A stretch of DNA of 6,900 nucleotides from Phormidesmis priestleyi. Its GTDB lineage: Bacteria > Cyanobacteriota > Cyanobacteriia > Phormidesmidales > Phormidesmidaceae. This document shows, piece after piece, positions 1 to 6,358 of the stretch. The notes beneath the pieces were generated by a model that made no database searches, had not been told where the DNA came from, and was given only the letters and a program-made list of their open reading frames with translations. The translations under genes were made by a program, and so were the position numbers. Positions within the stretch are counted from its first letter, which is position 1. Each line of letters opens with the position of its first letter. The DNA lies in assembly GCA_003242115.1 (NCBI GenBank), contig QBMP01000024.1, positions 1 through 6,900 on the forward strand. Direction: 5' to 3'.

Positions 1-877
1 GGTCTATTGGCGCTAGCAGCCTGTCAGCCAAGGCTAACACCGGCTCTCCTACTGCGAAGCCCACAATCACTGAAGCCATCATCGTTGTGGTGTACAGCGA
101 GTTAGCGGGCAAAAGATTTTGCTTTTTGACAATTAGCGGAATTACGGCCTGCTCAGCCGGGGCAAAAAATTGGGTCAGCGTCGAAACCAAAAAGGTGACC
201 ACCAGCAAAATGTAAAAGCCTACGGGCAAACCCGCTATTACCCAGTCTGCACTCGCCCACAGCATTACCGGCAGGGCAGCAACCAGGAGGCCGCGCGCCA
301 AATTAGTCAGCACTAGCACCGGCTTTTTGCGCCATCTATCGACATAGACGCCCGCTAGCGAACCAAATAAAACCGCTGGAATAGTGAAGGCAATCATAAT
401 CGCCGACACCCAGCCGCTCATGGTCTGATCCGGGGATTTAAATCGGCTGGAGATAATCGCAATCATCAGCACTAAATAAACTTTGTCGGCCACCTGAGAG
501 AAAACCTGACCGCTCCAGAGCGTCAGAAAGTTGCGATTGCGAAAAACCGGCCATAGACCACCCTCCGACTCAGCTAAGTCGGCTTCGGCTTCGGGTAAGT
601 CGGCTTCAGAGGCTAAGTCATGATCTACCGAGGCGCGATCGGAAGCATGAGTTTCTGTTAGTTCGGGCTTTAACAGTTCGCTGTCTGACAGCGGTAACTC
701 GGCGGGATTAGAGGCGGGATCAGCTGCGTCAGTGCTAGCAGATGTGTTGGCTGCGTCAGATGCATTGACTGTATTAACTGAAGTCTCAGCGGCTTTGGGA
801 GCCTGAGGTGTGGTTTCAGGATTGCTCTTGGCCTCTGAACTGCTATTTAGATGATGAGCGTCAGACTCAAGGAGCAT
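1..877 (-). CDS. MFS transporter, N-terminal 292 codons (C-terminus beyond the left edge)
   Basis: Partial inner-membrane major facilitator transporter; the substrate cannot be told. Residues 1-105 are a hydrophilic stretch rich in Ala, Ser, Asp and Glu with no membrane segment. Residues 109-147 (WPVFRNRNFLTLWSGQVFSQ, then a hydrophobic run) look like TM1 of the MFS_1/MFS_3 group. Further hydrophobic segments lie at about 155-177, 187-208, 215-235 and 263-285. The loop GSLAGVYVDRWRKKPVL at about 173-189 matches MFS motif A (G-x-L-a-x-x-x-D-R-x-x-R/K-K). Start: ATG at 877-875 lies inside the end of recO (11-base overlap). No other ATG, GTG or TTG codon occurs in frame until residue 129, inside TM1, so the long hydrophilic N-terminus appears genuine. 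It is the third gene of the deoC-recO unit. A heavy-metal, drug or siderophore exporter are all possible; about six helices are missing from view. Confidence 0.88.
   Translation of the reverse strand, partial: MLLESDAHHLNSSSEAKSNPETTPQAPKAAETSVNTVNASDAANTSASTDAADPASNPAELPLSDSELLKPELTETHASDRASVDHDLASEADLPEAEADLAESEGGLWPVFRNRNFLTLWSGQVFSQVADKVYLVLMIAIISSRFKSPDQTMSGWVSAIMIAFTIPAVLFGSLAGVYVDRWRKKPVLVLTNLARGLLVAALPVMLWASADWVIAGLPVGFYILLVVTFLVSTLTQFFAPAEQAVIPLIVKKQNLLPANSLYTTTMMASVIVGFAVGEPVLALADRLLAPID
575..607. repeat. 12-bp direct repeat, period 21, in the MFS N-terminal extension
   Basis: TAAGTCGGCTTC occurs identically at 575-586 and 596-607. On the coding (minus) strand it gives two copies of Glu-Ala-Asp-Leu within the acidic extension. 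The period of 21 keeps the reading frame. It looks like a local duplication in low-complexity coding sequence. Confidence 0.75.
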
Positions 878-1904
878 AGGTTGGTGGGTTAAAGCAAATG
901 TCGATTAGAGCTGCTGAGCGAATCGGCCGCTCAAACTGGTATTGGGCATATTGCCTGAGAAATTTTTCGATGTGGAGCCACAAAATGTGAGGCCCTGATT
1001 CTACCGACAGCACGGTTTGTCTTATTGTGCCTGATTTTGAGCCTAATGGTGAGTCGCTGCGCCCAAAGGCAAATGAATCTGTCTTTGGCGTGAAAGCAGT
1101 AGCTGCTGTCATCACCAGTTCAGGCTTGTTGAGCTGCTGCATGAGCGCAAGTTCGGCGGCGCTGAGATAGCCGACTATTCCTAAGTCGCGACTGATCTCC
1201 TGCGTGACTGCCGCTTTAAATCGGCCCAGCCAAACGTTAGCGAGCTGACCAGAACGCTCCAGGCGATCGCGCTCCCTTTTTTCGACCCGCACCAGTTCTG
1301 CTTGTTCTAAGCGCACAATTTCGGCTGGATCAATTACGCCCCCTGAGGAAACGCTAAAAGCTACGCGCCAGTTGGGATCGCTGATATCAGGCGAAAGCGG
1401 CGTCCTCGACAGGCAGCAGCGAAACACCTCAGGTGCGACTCCAGCCAAAGCTAGCAAGTGAAACGTGGCCTGAGTTAAGCAGGGTAAAATGTTGGCTTTT
1501 GTCGCCGCTTCCAATCGGCCCAGATGCTCAATTAGTAAGTAATATAAATCTGCTTGCGGCTGGTCGGTCAGCGCTTGAGCCAGCACCAGTTCAGCTAGGT
1601 ATTGGCTGGCGGTGAGCTTGGCCAGATCTTGGCTGAGCCCCGGAAACGAGCGTTGAGTTTCGGCCTGAATGAGCTTATCGAGAGATTTGCCTTTGACGAA
1701 TAGCAAATCGTTGACGACAAATAAGCCAGAACGACCCGCTAGCTTGGACTTGTGCTTGCGGGCACCGGGCGCGATCGCTCTAACCAAGCCATTCTCTTTC
1801 GTCAAAACGGTTACGAGCCGATCAAATTCGCCCATCGGCACCGCTTTGAGGTTGATGCCGCTAGCGGTATAGCTGCGACTAGCGGTGTAGCTACGCTCTG
1901 CCAT
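867..1904 (-). CDS. recO: DNA repair protein RecO
   Basis: Recombination mediator of the RecFOR pathway. In this family RecO anneals complementary single strands and, with RecR, helps load RecA on SSB-coated DNA. The N-terminal OB-fold spans about residues 12-85 (GINLKAVPMGEFDRLVTVLT, then GLVRAIAPGARK and GRSGLFVVNDLLF). The helical C-terminal domain follows, with PGLSQDLAKLTASQYLAELV near 88-107 and WLHIEKFLRQYAQYQF near 309-324, then RPIRSA. At 345 residues it is longer than the usual 230-290. Some of the excess lies in a Ser/Thr/Gly-rich stretch at about 261-308. The zinc-finger region of many RecO proteins is reduced here to the adjacent Cys163-Cys164. The N-terminus holds a duplicated RSYTAS. 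The ATG at 1904 shares one base with the deoC stop (TAATG), pointing to translational coupling; the 3' end overlaps the MFS gene. The identity is secure. Confidence 0.95.
   Translation of the reverse strand: MAERSYTASRSYTASGINLKAVPMGEFDRLVTVLTKENGLVRAIAPGARKHKSKLAGRSGLFVVNDLLFVKGKSLDKLIQAETQRSFPGLSQDLAKLTASQYLAELVLAQALTDQPQADLYYLLIEHLGRLEAATKANILPCLTQATFHLLALAGVAPEVFRCCLSRTPLSPDISDPNWRVAFSVSSGGVIDPAEIVRLEQAELVRVEKRERDRLERSGQLANVWLGRFKAAVTQEISRDLGIVGYLSAAELALMQQLNKPELVMTAATAFTPKTDSFAFGRSDSPLGSKSGTIRQTVLSVESGPHILWLHIEKFLRQYAQYQFERPIRSAALIDICFNPPTYAP
1860..1895. repeat. 18-bp tandem duplication at the recO 5' end
   Basis: Two adjacent 18-bp units, 1860-1877 and 1878-1895, match at 15 of 18 positions. 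On the minus strand they encode the repeated hexapeptide RSYTAS just after Met-Ala-Glu. The first unit includes the palindrome GCTAGC. The duplication is in frame and lies before the conserved start of the OB-fold, so it is probably tolerated. Confidence 0.85.
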
Positions 1905-2608
1905 TATTCGTCTGCTGCCTGTAGCTTCAAAATTTCCGGGCCGCGAGAGGTACCCAAGCGACTCGCGCCAGCTTCGATCAGCGCTTGAGCTTGCTCAGGA
2001 GTGCGAATGCCGCCCGCCGCTTTGATGCCGATGCGATCGCCGCCAATTTGCCGCAGCAACTTCACATCTTCGACCGTCGCGCCCCCTTGCCAGCCCGTAC
2101 TGGTTTTTAAGTACGCAACCCCCGCATCTAAGCACACTTCAGCGGCCAAGCGCTTTTCTGCCGCCGTCAATAGCGCCATCTCCAAAATGGCCTTTACCGG
2201 CTGCCCGGTCAGCTCCACAATCGCCGCCATCTCATCGTGCAGACGGTTGGTTTCACCCATTTTAAGCCAGCCTAAGTTAATCACCACATCTAGCTCGTTC
2301 GCGCCATTTTCGACCGCATCTTGCGCTTCATAAAGCTTTACCTTGGCAGTTGTCGCCCCACTCGGAAAGCCAATCACCGTGCAGACCTGGACGCGCTTGT
2401 TATGCAACTGCTCGACGGCTAAAGGCACATGCACCGGATAAATGCACACAGCCGCAAACCCGTAGCGATCCGCTTCCTCACAAAGCTGCCTAATTTGGGC
2501 GGATACTGCCGCTGGTGCTAGTAGAGTGTGCTCAATTAAGGATGCAATCTCTATCTCTAAAGCAGCCCCCGATGTTCCTGAAGCAGTGGCTGTACGGCTA
2601 TTGTTCAT
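1904..2608 (-). CDS. deoC: Deoxyribose-phosphate aldolase (DERA)
   Basis: Cytosolic class I aldolase that splits 2-deoxyribose-5-phosphate into glyceraldehyde-3-phosphate and acetaldehyde, in deoxynucleoside breakdown. At 234 residues it has normal length for a bacterial DeoC of the short type. Family marks in order: IEHTLLAP (25-32), [10 protein letters not shown] (75-84), ELDVVINLG with Asp107, YLKTSTGW with Lys168 (the Schiff-base lysine, equivalent to E. coli Lys167), IKAAGGIR with Lys196 (equivalent to Lys201), and the phosphate-site stretch RLGTSRG (217-223). All catalytic residues are present. The first 20 residues are variable and no clear ribosome binding site precedes the ATG, so the exact start is less sure than the family. 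It is first in the minus-strand unit deoC-recO-MFS, with its promoter expected in the divergent spacer. Confidence 0.96.
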   Translation of the reverse strand: MNNSRTATASGTSGAALEIEIASLIEHTLLAPAAVSAQIRQLCEEADRYGFAAVCIYPVHVPLAVEQLHNKRVQVCTVIGFPSGATTAKVKLYEAQDAVENGANELDVVINLGWLKMGETNRLHDEMAAIVELTGQPVKAILEMALLTAAEKRLAAEVCLDAGVAYLKTSTGWQGGATVEDVKLLRQIGGDRIGIKAAGGIRTPEQAQALIEAGASRLGTSRGPEILKLQAADE

Positions 2609-2929
2609 AAGCGTAGGGTAAATAAAGATACAAAAAATACATAAGCTAGCAGCATCTCAAAAGATAATGCCAAAGACAAGATCAAAGGCACGACCCGCTC
2701 ATCTAAGTCGCTCGTAGACTTTTTCTTTTATTATTCTTCTATTCTCCTTTAAGTAAAGGAAAACTGTCAGCCAATAAGTAAAGGAAAACCGTCAGCTAAC
2801 GCGACCCTAACTCGTCAGTCGGGCAATCTGAATGTGGTCACTGGATGATTTACTCACGGTTGCGGCTTTGATTGCCAGTTAGTTTTCCTGAAAAAACCGA
2901 TAACGTCACCTGCATGGCACTCATTTCTC
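2609..2929. promoter_or_regulatory. Divergent intergenic region between deoC and the glycosyltransferase operon
   Basis: This 321-base non-coding spacer must hold the promoters of the leftward deoC unit and, probably, the rightward polysaccharide operon. It contains an AT/pyrimidine-rich stretch (about 2717-2750), a 25-bp tandem repeat (2750-2799) and a third GTCAG core at 2814-2818. For deoC, TTGAGA on the minus strand (near 2655) resembles a -35 box, but no good -10 lies at the right distance. For the operon, no convincing -35/-10 pair is visible. No RNA gene or coding sequence was seen. Confidence 0.5.
2750..2799. repeat. 25-bp tandem repeat (two units) in the divergent spacer
   Basis: Units at 2750-2774 and 2775-2799 agree at 23 of 25 positions; each begins TAAGTAAAGGAAAAC and contains GTCAGC. 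A third GTCAG follows at 2814-2818 after 23 bases, so a degenerate third unit is possible. The near two-turn period would place repeated cores on roughly the same face of the helix. A role as binding sites for a regulator of either flanking unit is inference. Confidence 0.85.
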
Positions 2930-3946
2930 ATGGCCGCACCGCTCATTTCAGCTATTATTTGCACTCACAATCGCGAACAGTATCTAGGCGCAGCGATCGA
3001 TAGTCTCTTGCATCAAACGTTTGATAGCAGCGCAGCCGGTAGCTCTGAAGATCCAGGCATCTCAAATATTTATTCGGATATTCATTCGGATATTCATGAG
3101 GATCGCTATGAAATTATTGTGGTCGATAATGCGTCCACCGACAGTACGGCGGCTATTGTCAAAGCCCGCGCCCACCACCCTAAGTTACGCTATCTGTACG
3201 AGCCGACGCTGGGCCTTTCAGTCGCGCGGAACTGTGGAGCCAACGCTGCCCAAGGCCAAATCATTGCTTACTTAGATGATGACGCTGAAGCCAGTGCAGG
3301 CTGGTTAGCAGCGCTGCTAGCCGTTTTTGATCGTCACGAGCAAGTCGCGATCGCGGGCGGCAAAGTCACCTTGATCTGGCCCCCTCACACCGAGCCGCCC
3401 AACTGGCTCTCGCAAGATCTTTCTAGCGGACTAGGTGCTTACGATCTAGGCGATGAGCTACTCTACATTCAGCAGCCCGCCCTCACCCCTCGCGGCCTTA
3501 ACTACGCCATCCGTAAGCAGTTCTTAGAATCGGTCGGTGGCTTTGATCCCCATTTAGGCCGAGTCGGCACAAATCTTTTGTCCAATGAAGAACAGCAAAT
3601 GACCCGACTCGCCCTCGACCAAGGATGGCAAGTTGTCTATGTACCCCAAGCGCTAGCAGCCCACAACGTTGCGCCTGCCCGATTGAAACCGGGCTGGTTT
3701 ATGAGTCGTAGCTGGTGGCAGGGCATTAGCGAAAGCTACCGCGAACAGGTCAGCGGCACCACTGGCCTATGGCAGCTTCGCAGCGGCGGCGAACGGCTTA
3801 TACGCGGCCTCTACAAGACCCTTAAGTACAGCCACAAGCCTGCTCAGCGCTTTGAAAATCTCGCCTACGCCTACGGCCAGATCGGCTATCTCAGTAGCGT
3901 TATCCCTCACCTAATCCGTCACTCCACTCCTCCTACAACGCCATGA
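2930..3946 (+). CDS. Family 2 glycosyltransferase (first gene of polysaccharide operon)
   Basis: GT-A fold glycosyltransferase, expected to transfer a sugar from a nucleotide sugar onto a growing polysaccharide or lipid-linked acceptor at the cytoplasmic face. Marks in order: ISAIICTHNREQYLG (6-20), EIIVVDNASTDST (61-73) with Asp66 for nucleotide binding, GLSVARNCGA (95-104), the metal-binding triad LDDDAE with Asp116-118, and the acceptor-side GGFDP (203-207) plus NEEQQM (219-224), where the usual ED pair is EE. His245 and a Trp-rich tail (SWWQG, 261-265) follow. Between LLHQTF and YEIIVVD sits an insertion of about 28 residues, including the repeat SDIHSDIH; relatives normally have only a few residues there. 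The ATG at 2930 is the only usable start after the in-frame stop TGA at 2846; no Shine-Dalgarno is evident. The stop overlaps the next start as ATGA. The donor sugar cannot be read from sequence. Confidence 0.9.
   Translation: MAAPLISAIICTHNREQYLGAAIDSLLHQTFDSSAAGSSEDPGISNIYSDIHSDIHEDRYEIIVVDNASTDSTAAIVKARAHHPKLRYLYEPTLGLSVARNCGANAAQGQIIAYLDDDAEASAGWLAALLAVFDRHEQVAIAGGKVTLIWPPHTEPPNWLSQDLSSGLGAYDLGDELLYIQQPALTPRGLNYAIRKQFLESVGGFDPHLGRVGTNLLSNEEQQMTRLALDQGWQVVYVPQALAAHNVAPARLKPGWFMSRSWWQGISESYREQVSGTTGLWQLRSGGERLIRGLYKTLKYSHKPAQRFENLAYAYGQIGYLSSVIPHLIRHSTPPTTP
3072..3095. repeat. Perfect 12-bp tandem duplication in the first glycosyltransferase
   Basis: ATTCGGATATTC occurs twice back to back (3072-3083 and 3084-3095). 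It is in frame and encodes SDIHSDIH in the extra loop of the enzyme. Because the copies are identical, the duplication is likely recent or still prone to slippage. Confidence 0.9.
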
Positions 3947-4878
3947 CCCCCGCATCCATTCCCGTTTCAGTGCTCATTCCTGCTAAGAATGAGCAGGAAA
4001 ATTTACCCGCCTGTCTGGCGAGCTTGGTTCAAGCCGATGAAATTTTTGTCGTCGATTCTCAGAGCAGCGATCGCTCTATCGAAATCGCCGAAAGCCTGGG
4101 TGCAAAAGTCGTTCAATTCGACTTCAACGGTCGGTGGCCAAAAAAGAAAAACTGGTCGCTCGACAACCTGCCCTTTCGCAACGAGTGGGTGCTAATTGTC
4201 GATTGCGATGAGCGCATTACCCCGGAATCTTGGGCAGAAATTGCCGAGAAAATCAAAAATCCCGACCTCGATGGCTACTACATCAATCGCCGGGTATTTT
4301 TCTTAGGCAAATGGATTCGCCACGGTGGCAAATACCCCGACTGGAACCTGCGCCTGTTTCGCCATGCCAAAGGCCGCTACGAGAACCTCAACACCGAAGA
4401 CATTCGCAACACTGGCGATAACGAAGTGCATGAGCATGTGATGATCCCCCATGAAAAAGTGGGCTATCTCGAAGAAGACATGCTCCACGAAGATTTTCGC
4501 GACCTGTACCATTGGCTAGCTCGGCACAATCGCTACTCCAACTGGGAAGCTAGAGTGTATTACAACCTGCTCACGGGCATGGGCGACGATGGCACCATTG
4601 GCGCTAACTTGTTTGGCGATGCGGTACAGCGCAAGCGTTTCTTAAAGAAAATTTGGGTGCGCTTGCCCTTCAAGCCGCTTTTGCGCTTTATTTTGTTTTA
4701 CTTTATCCAGCTCGGCTTTTTAGATGGATATGCGGGCTACATCTATGGCCGTTTGCTCAGTCAGTATGAGTATCAAATTGGGGTCAAGCTTTACGAGCTG
4801 AGATTTGGCGGCAGCTTGAATATTCAAGAAAAAACGGTTGAGCCAGCGGCCACAAACGTTAGCCCTGCTGATGCCTAA
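3943..4878 (+). CDS. Family 2 glycosyltransferase, WaaE/KdtX-like
   Basis: Second GT-A glycosyltransferase of the operon, in the group related to the LPS-core enzyme WaaE (KdtX). Marks: VSVLIPAKNEQENLPACLAS (8-27), EIFVVDSQSSDRS (33-45), the DxD-type metal site VDCDER with Asp87 and Asp89, the conserved block HGGKYPDWNLRLFR (127-140), and EVHEHV (161-166), which lies where the catalytic-loop residues of this group sit. A hydrophobic, aromatic-rich segment at about 247-278 (RFILFYFIQLGFLDGYAGYI) suggests membrane association through one or two helices. At 311 residues it is slightly longer than bacterial WaaE relatives (about 250-260), mostly through this C-terminal part. Its ATG overlaps the preceding stop by four bases (ATGA), a classic coupling arrangement. 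It probably adds a hexose to a surface polysaccharide; acceptor and donor are unknown. Confidence 0.91.
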   Translation: MTPASIPVSVLIPAKNEQENLPACLASLVQADEIFVVDSQSSDRSIEIAESLGAKVVQFDFNGRWPKKKNWSLDNLPFRNEWVLIVDCDERITPESWAEIAEKIKNPDLDGYYINRRVFFLGKWIRHGGKYPDWNLRLFRHAKGRYENLNTEDIRNTGDNEVHEHVMIPHEKVGYLEEDMLHEDFRDLYHWLARHNRYSNWEARVYYNLLTGMGDDGTIGANLFGDAVQRKRFLKKIWVRLPFKPLLRFILFYFIQLGFLDGYAGYIYGRLLSQYEYQIGVKLYELRFGGSLNIQEKTVEPAATNVSPADA

Positions 4879-5503
4879 GCCAATGGCCATTGAAAAAGCT
4901 ACGCAGCCGGACGGGTTTGGCGATTCTGGGTTTGGCGATTACGGCGCGCCGCCCGCAGTGGATTTGAGCCAGTACCACCAGCCCGACTATGCAGCAGGCG
5001 GATCTAAGGCAAAAATGATGGTTTGGTGGCTGGTACAGGCACTGGCTTTCCCTTTGACGCTGCACGCTAGTCATGGAGTGCGCTGCTGGTTGCTGCGACT
5101 ATTTGGAGCCAAAATTGGCCAGCAGGTCGCCATTCGCCCCACCGCGCGGGTAACCTACCCCTGGAATATAGAAATCGGTGACCATAGCTGGATTGGCGAT
5201 GACGTCGTGCTCTACAGTCTAGTGCCGATCAAAATTGGCCGTCACTGTGTGATTTCGCAAAAAAGCTATCTCTGTACGGGTAGCCACGACATTAGCGATC
5301 CTCGCTTTGGCCTAACGACTGGAGAAATCGTGATTGAAAATGGCGCTTGGGTCGCGACGGACTGCTTTGTTGGCCCCGATGTCCGCATTGGCGCTAATTC
5401 AATTATCGGGGCGAGAAGCACGGTGCTGCAAACGATGCCGCCCGCGCATATTTGCTTTGGCACACCCTGTGTACCCGTCAAACCCAGGCCCATGCCAGCC
5501 TAA
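4871..5503 (+). CDS. hpsU: WcaF/HpsU-like polysaccharide O-acetyltransferase
   Basis: Left-handed beta-helix (hexapeptide repeat) acetyltransferase of the colanic-acid WcaF family; many cyanobacterial members are named HpsU after hormogonium polysaccharide. It would use acetyl-CoA to acetylate a sugar of the polysaccharide made with the two upstream enzymes. Using the ATG at 4871 (210 aa): residues 1-30 are a poorly conserved Gly/Asp-rich head, LSQYHQPDY begins the family-like part, VWWLVQALAFPLTLHA (51-66) is a hydrophobic helix, and the hexapeptide coils run from about 84 to 186 (IEIGDHSWIGDDVVLYS, VRIGANSIIGARS). CTGSHD with His139 matches the catalytic His position. Start choice: ATG 4871 overlaps the upstream stop as ATGCCTAA (8 bases); ATG 4883, four bases after that stop, is the alternative. 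A TTG at 4838 would only lengthen it. The family is sure; the symbol is my best recognition and less certain. Confidence 0.88.
   Translation: MPKPMAIEKATQPDGFGDSGFGDYGAPPAVDLSQYHQPDYAAGGSKAKMMVWWLVQALAFPLTLHASHGVRCWLLRLFGAKIGQQVAIRPTARVTYPWNIEIGDHSWIGDDVVLYSLVPIKIGRHCVISQKSYLCTGSHDISDPRFGLTTGEIVIENGAWVATDCFVGPDVRIGANSIIGARSTVLQTMPPAHICFGTPCVPVKPRPMPA
4913..4942. repeat. 15-bp tandem duplication in the acetyltransferase head
   Basis: Units 4913-4927 and 4928-4942 match at 13 of 15 positions (shared core GGGTTTGGCGATT). They encode GFGDS-GFGDY in the non-conserved N-terminal head, in frame. Confidence 0.85.
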
Positions 5504-5839
5504 TTTTGTAGGGGTTTCTAGCTCCACCAAATTAGGTTTAGACGGGGGCTCGGTGCGGGATTTGGCGGCGATGGCGATCGCTCATCAGCGCCCCGTTCAA
5601 GGCGTGTACTCTACCGGCTGTGAAAGGTACCGCTGTATCTCAAATTTTTAATGCAGCCTCAAATAGAATGGGTTCGCACTCGTCGTGAAACACCGCAAAA
5701 CAGTGATCCTCTCAAAGACTACCAAGACTGGATTTGAGCTTTTGATTTAAATTTGTTGTTGAAATCATTCAGTTTGATTGGGAAATCTAAGCACAGAGTT
5801 TTCTCTGCATGACTCAACAACAATAATATATTTCACAAT
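5504..5839. other. Intergenic region with a composition change near 5650
   Basis: This is 336 bases without a supported gene. The first part (to about 5640) is GC-rich, carries a HIP1 site (5574-5581) and stays open in one plus frame to a stop at 5649-5651. That frame starts inside the acetyltransferase gene and resembles no protein I know. The rest is AT-rich. It includes a small hairpin-like CAGAG-TTTT-CTCTG near 5794-5807 and an AT-rich stretch (TAATATATTT, 5824-5833) just before the next start that may be a -10 region; no -35 box stands out. An 8-bp inverted repeat (5499-5506 with 5529-5536) follows the acetyltransferase but has no T-run. Confidence 0.5.
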
Positions 5840-6358
5840 ATGTTCAACAAGTTTTTACCTGCGGTTACCTTGGCTACTAGCCTAGGATGCTGCGCGATCG
5901 CTACATCCTGGACCGCTGCGGCTTCCACTCAATCGGCTTCGCCCCAAACGCTTTTAGCCCAAGCGGCACCCTATCAGCAAACAATGGCTGCGGATAATTT
6001 CTCCCTTTGGAATTCAGGTGAAATGAGCGGCATTGCTTTTGATATTTGGCGAAGGCCCGCCGCTGTGGGTGGTGGTTACTACTACTTTTTGTGGAAAGGG
6101 CAGTACGCTAGCGTGCCCGACAAAGGCAATCCAGAAGTTGTTGTCTTTTTTGAAGGCAATATTGCTCAGCTCAAGTCGGCTTTTTTAGTAGATTGCTACA
6201 ACGCTAGCGACTCATACTCACCCGGCAGTTGCCTAAATCCAGAGAGCAAACCCGCTCACTATCGCTATCAGATTCCCTGTATATTCCCTTGGCAAGTCGA
6301 TTACAGTGAACGCAGTTGTGGCGTTAACGCTGCTATTCCTAGCCCTGGGATATTCTAA
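5840..6358 (+). CDS. Small secreted protein of unknown function
   Basis: I do not recognise a family. The 172-residue product begins with a typical Sec signal peptide: Lys4, then a hydrophobic run to about Trp24, with plausible signal peptidase I sites after AAA (26-28) or in the LLAQAA stretch (38-43) often seen in cyanobacterial exported proteins. It is probably periplasmic or extracellular. The mature part is rich in aromatic residues (WNSGEMSGIAFDIW at 57-70; GGGYYYFLWKGQYA at 77-90) and holds four cysteines (119, 131, 147, 160), all in its second half, suggesting two disulfides. Cys17-Cys18 lie in the leader, but the context SLGC is not a good lipobox. No membrane segment follows the leader. 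The gene stands alone: a 336-base spacer upstream, no Shine-Dalgarno, and a strong terminator downstream. It contains one HIP1 and two GCTAGC sites, so its composition fits the rest of the genome. Confidence 0.8.
   Translation: MFNKFLPAVTLATSLGCCAIATSWTAAASTQSASPQTLLAQAAPYQQTMAADNFSLWNSGEMSGIAFDIWRRPAAVGGGYYYFLWKGQYASVPDKGNPEVVVFFEGNIAQLKSAFLVDCYNASDSYSPGSCLNPESKPAHYRYQIPCIFPWQVDYSERSCGVNAAIPSPGIF

Noticed and set aside
2001..2333. 110-codon plus-strand frame opposite deoC
   Set aside because: It is antisense to a gene with all catalytic residues intact, and its Ser/Ala/Pro-rich translation is typical of a shadow frame.
5499..5536. 8-bp inverted repeat spanning the acetyltransferase stop, as a terminator
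   Set aside because: The stem is AT-rich, the loop is 22 bases and no T-run follows, so intrinsic termination is unlikely.
5334..5651. 105-codon plus-strand frame running out of the acetyltransferase gene
   Set aside because: Its first half lies in another frame of a well-supported gene, the rest has no recognisable motif, and no start signal is present.
5650..5720. tRNA-like GGTTCGCAC word in the spacer
   Set aside because: The T-loop consensus is incomplete and no acceptor stem, anticodon arm or partner sequence could be found around it.
5840..5893. Lipoprotein signal (Cys17/Cys18) in the small secreted protein
   Set aside because: The preceding residues SLG do not fit the lipobox rule (L/V/I at -3), and normal signal peptidase I sites occur further on.
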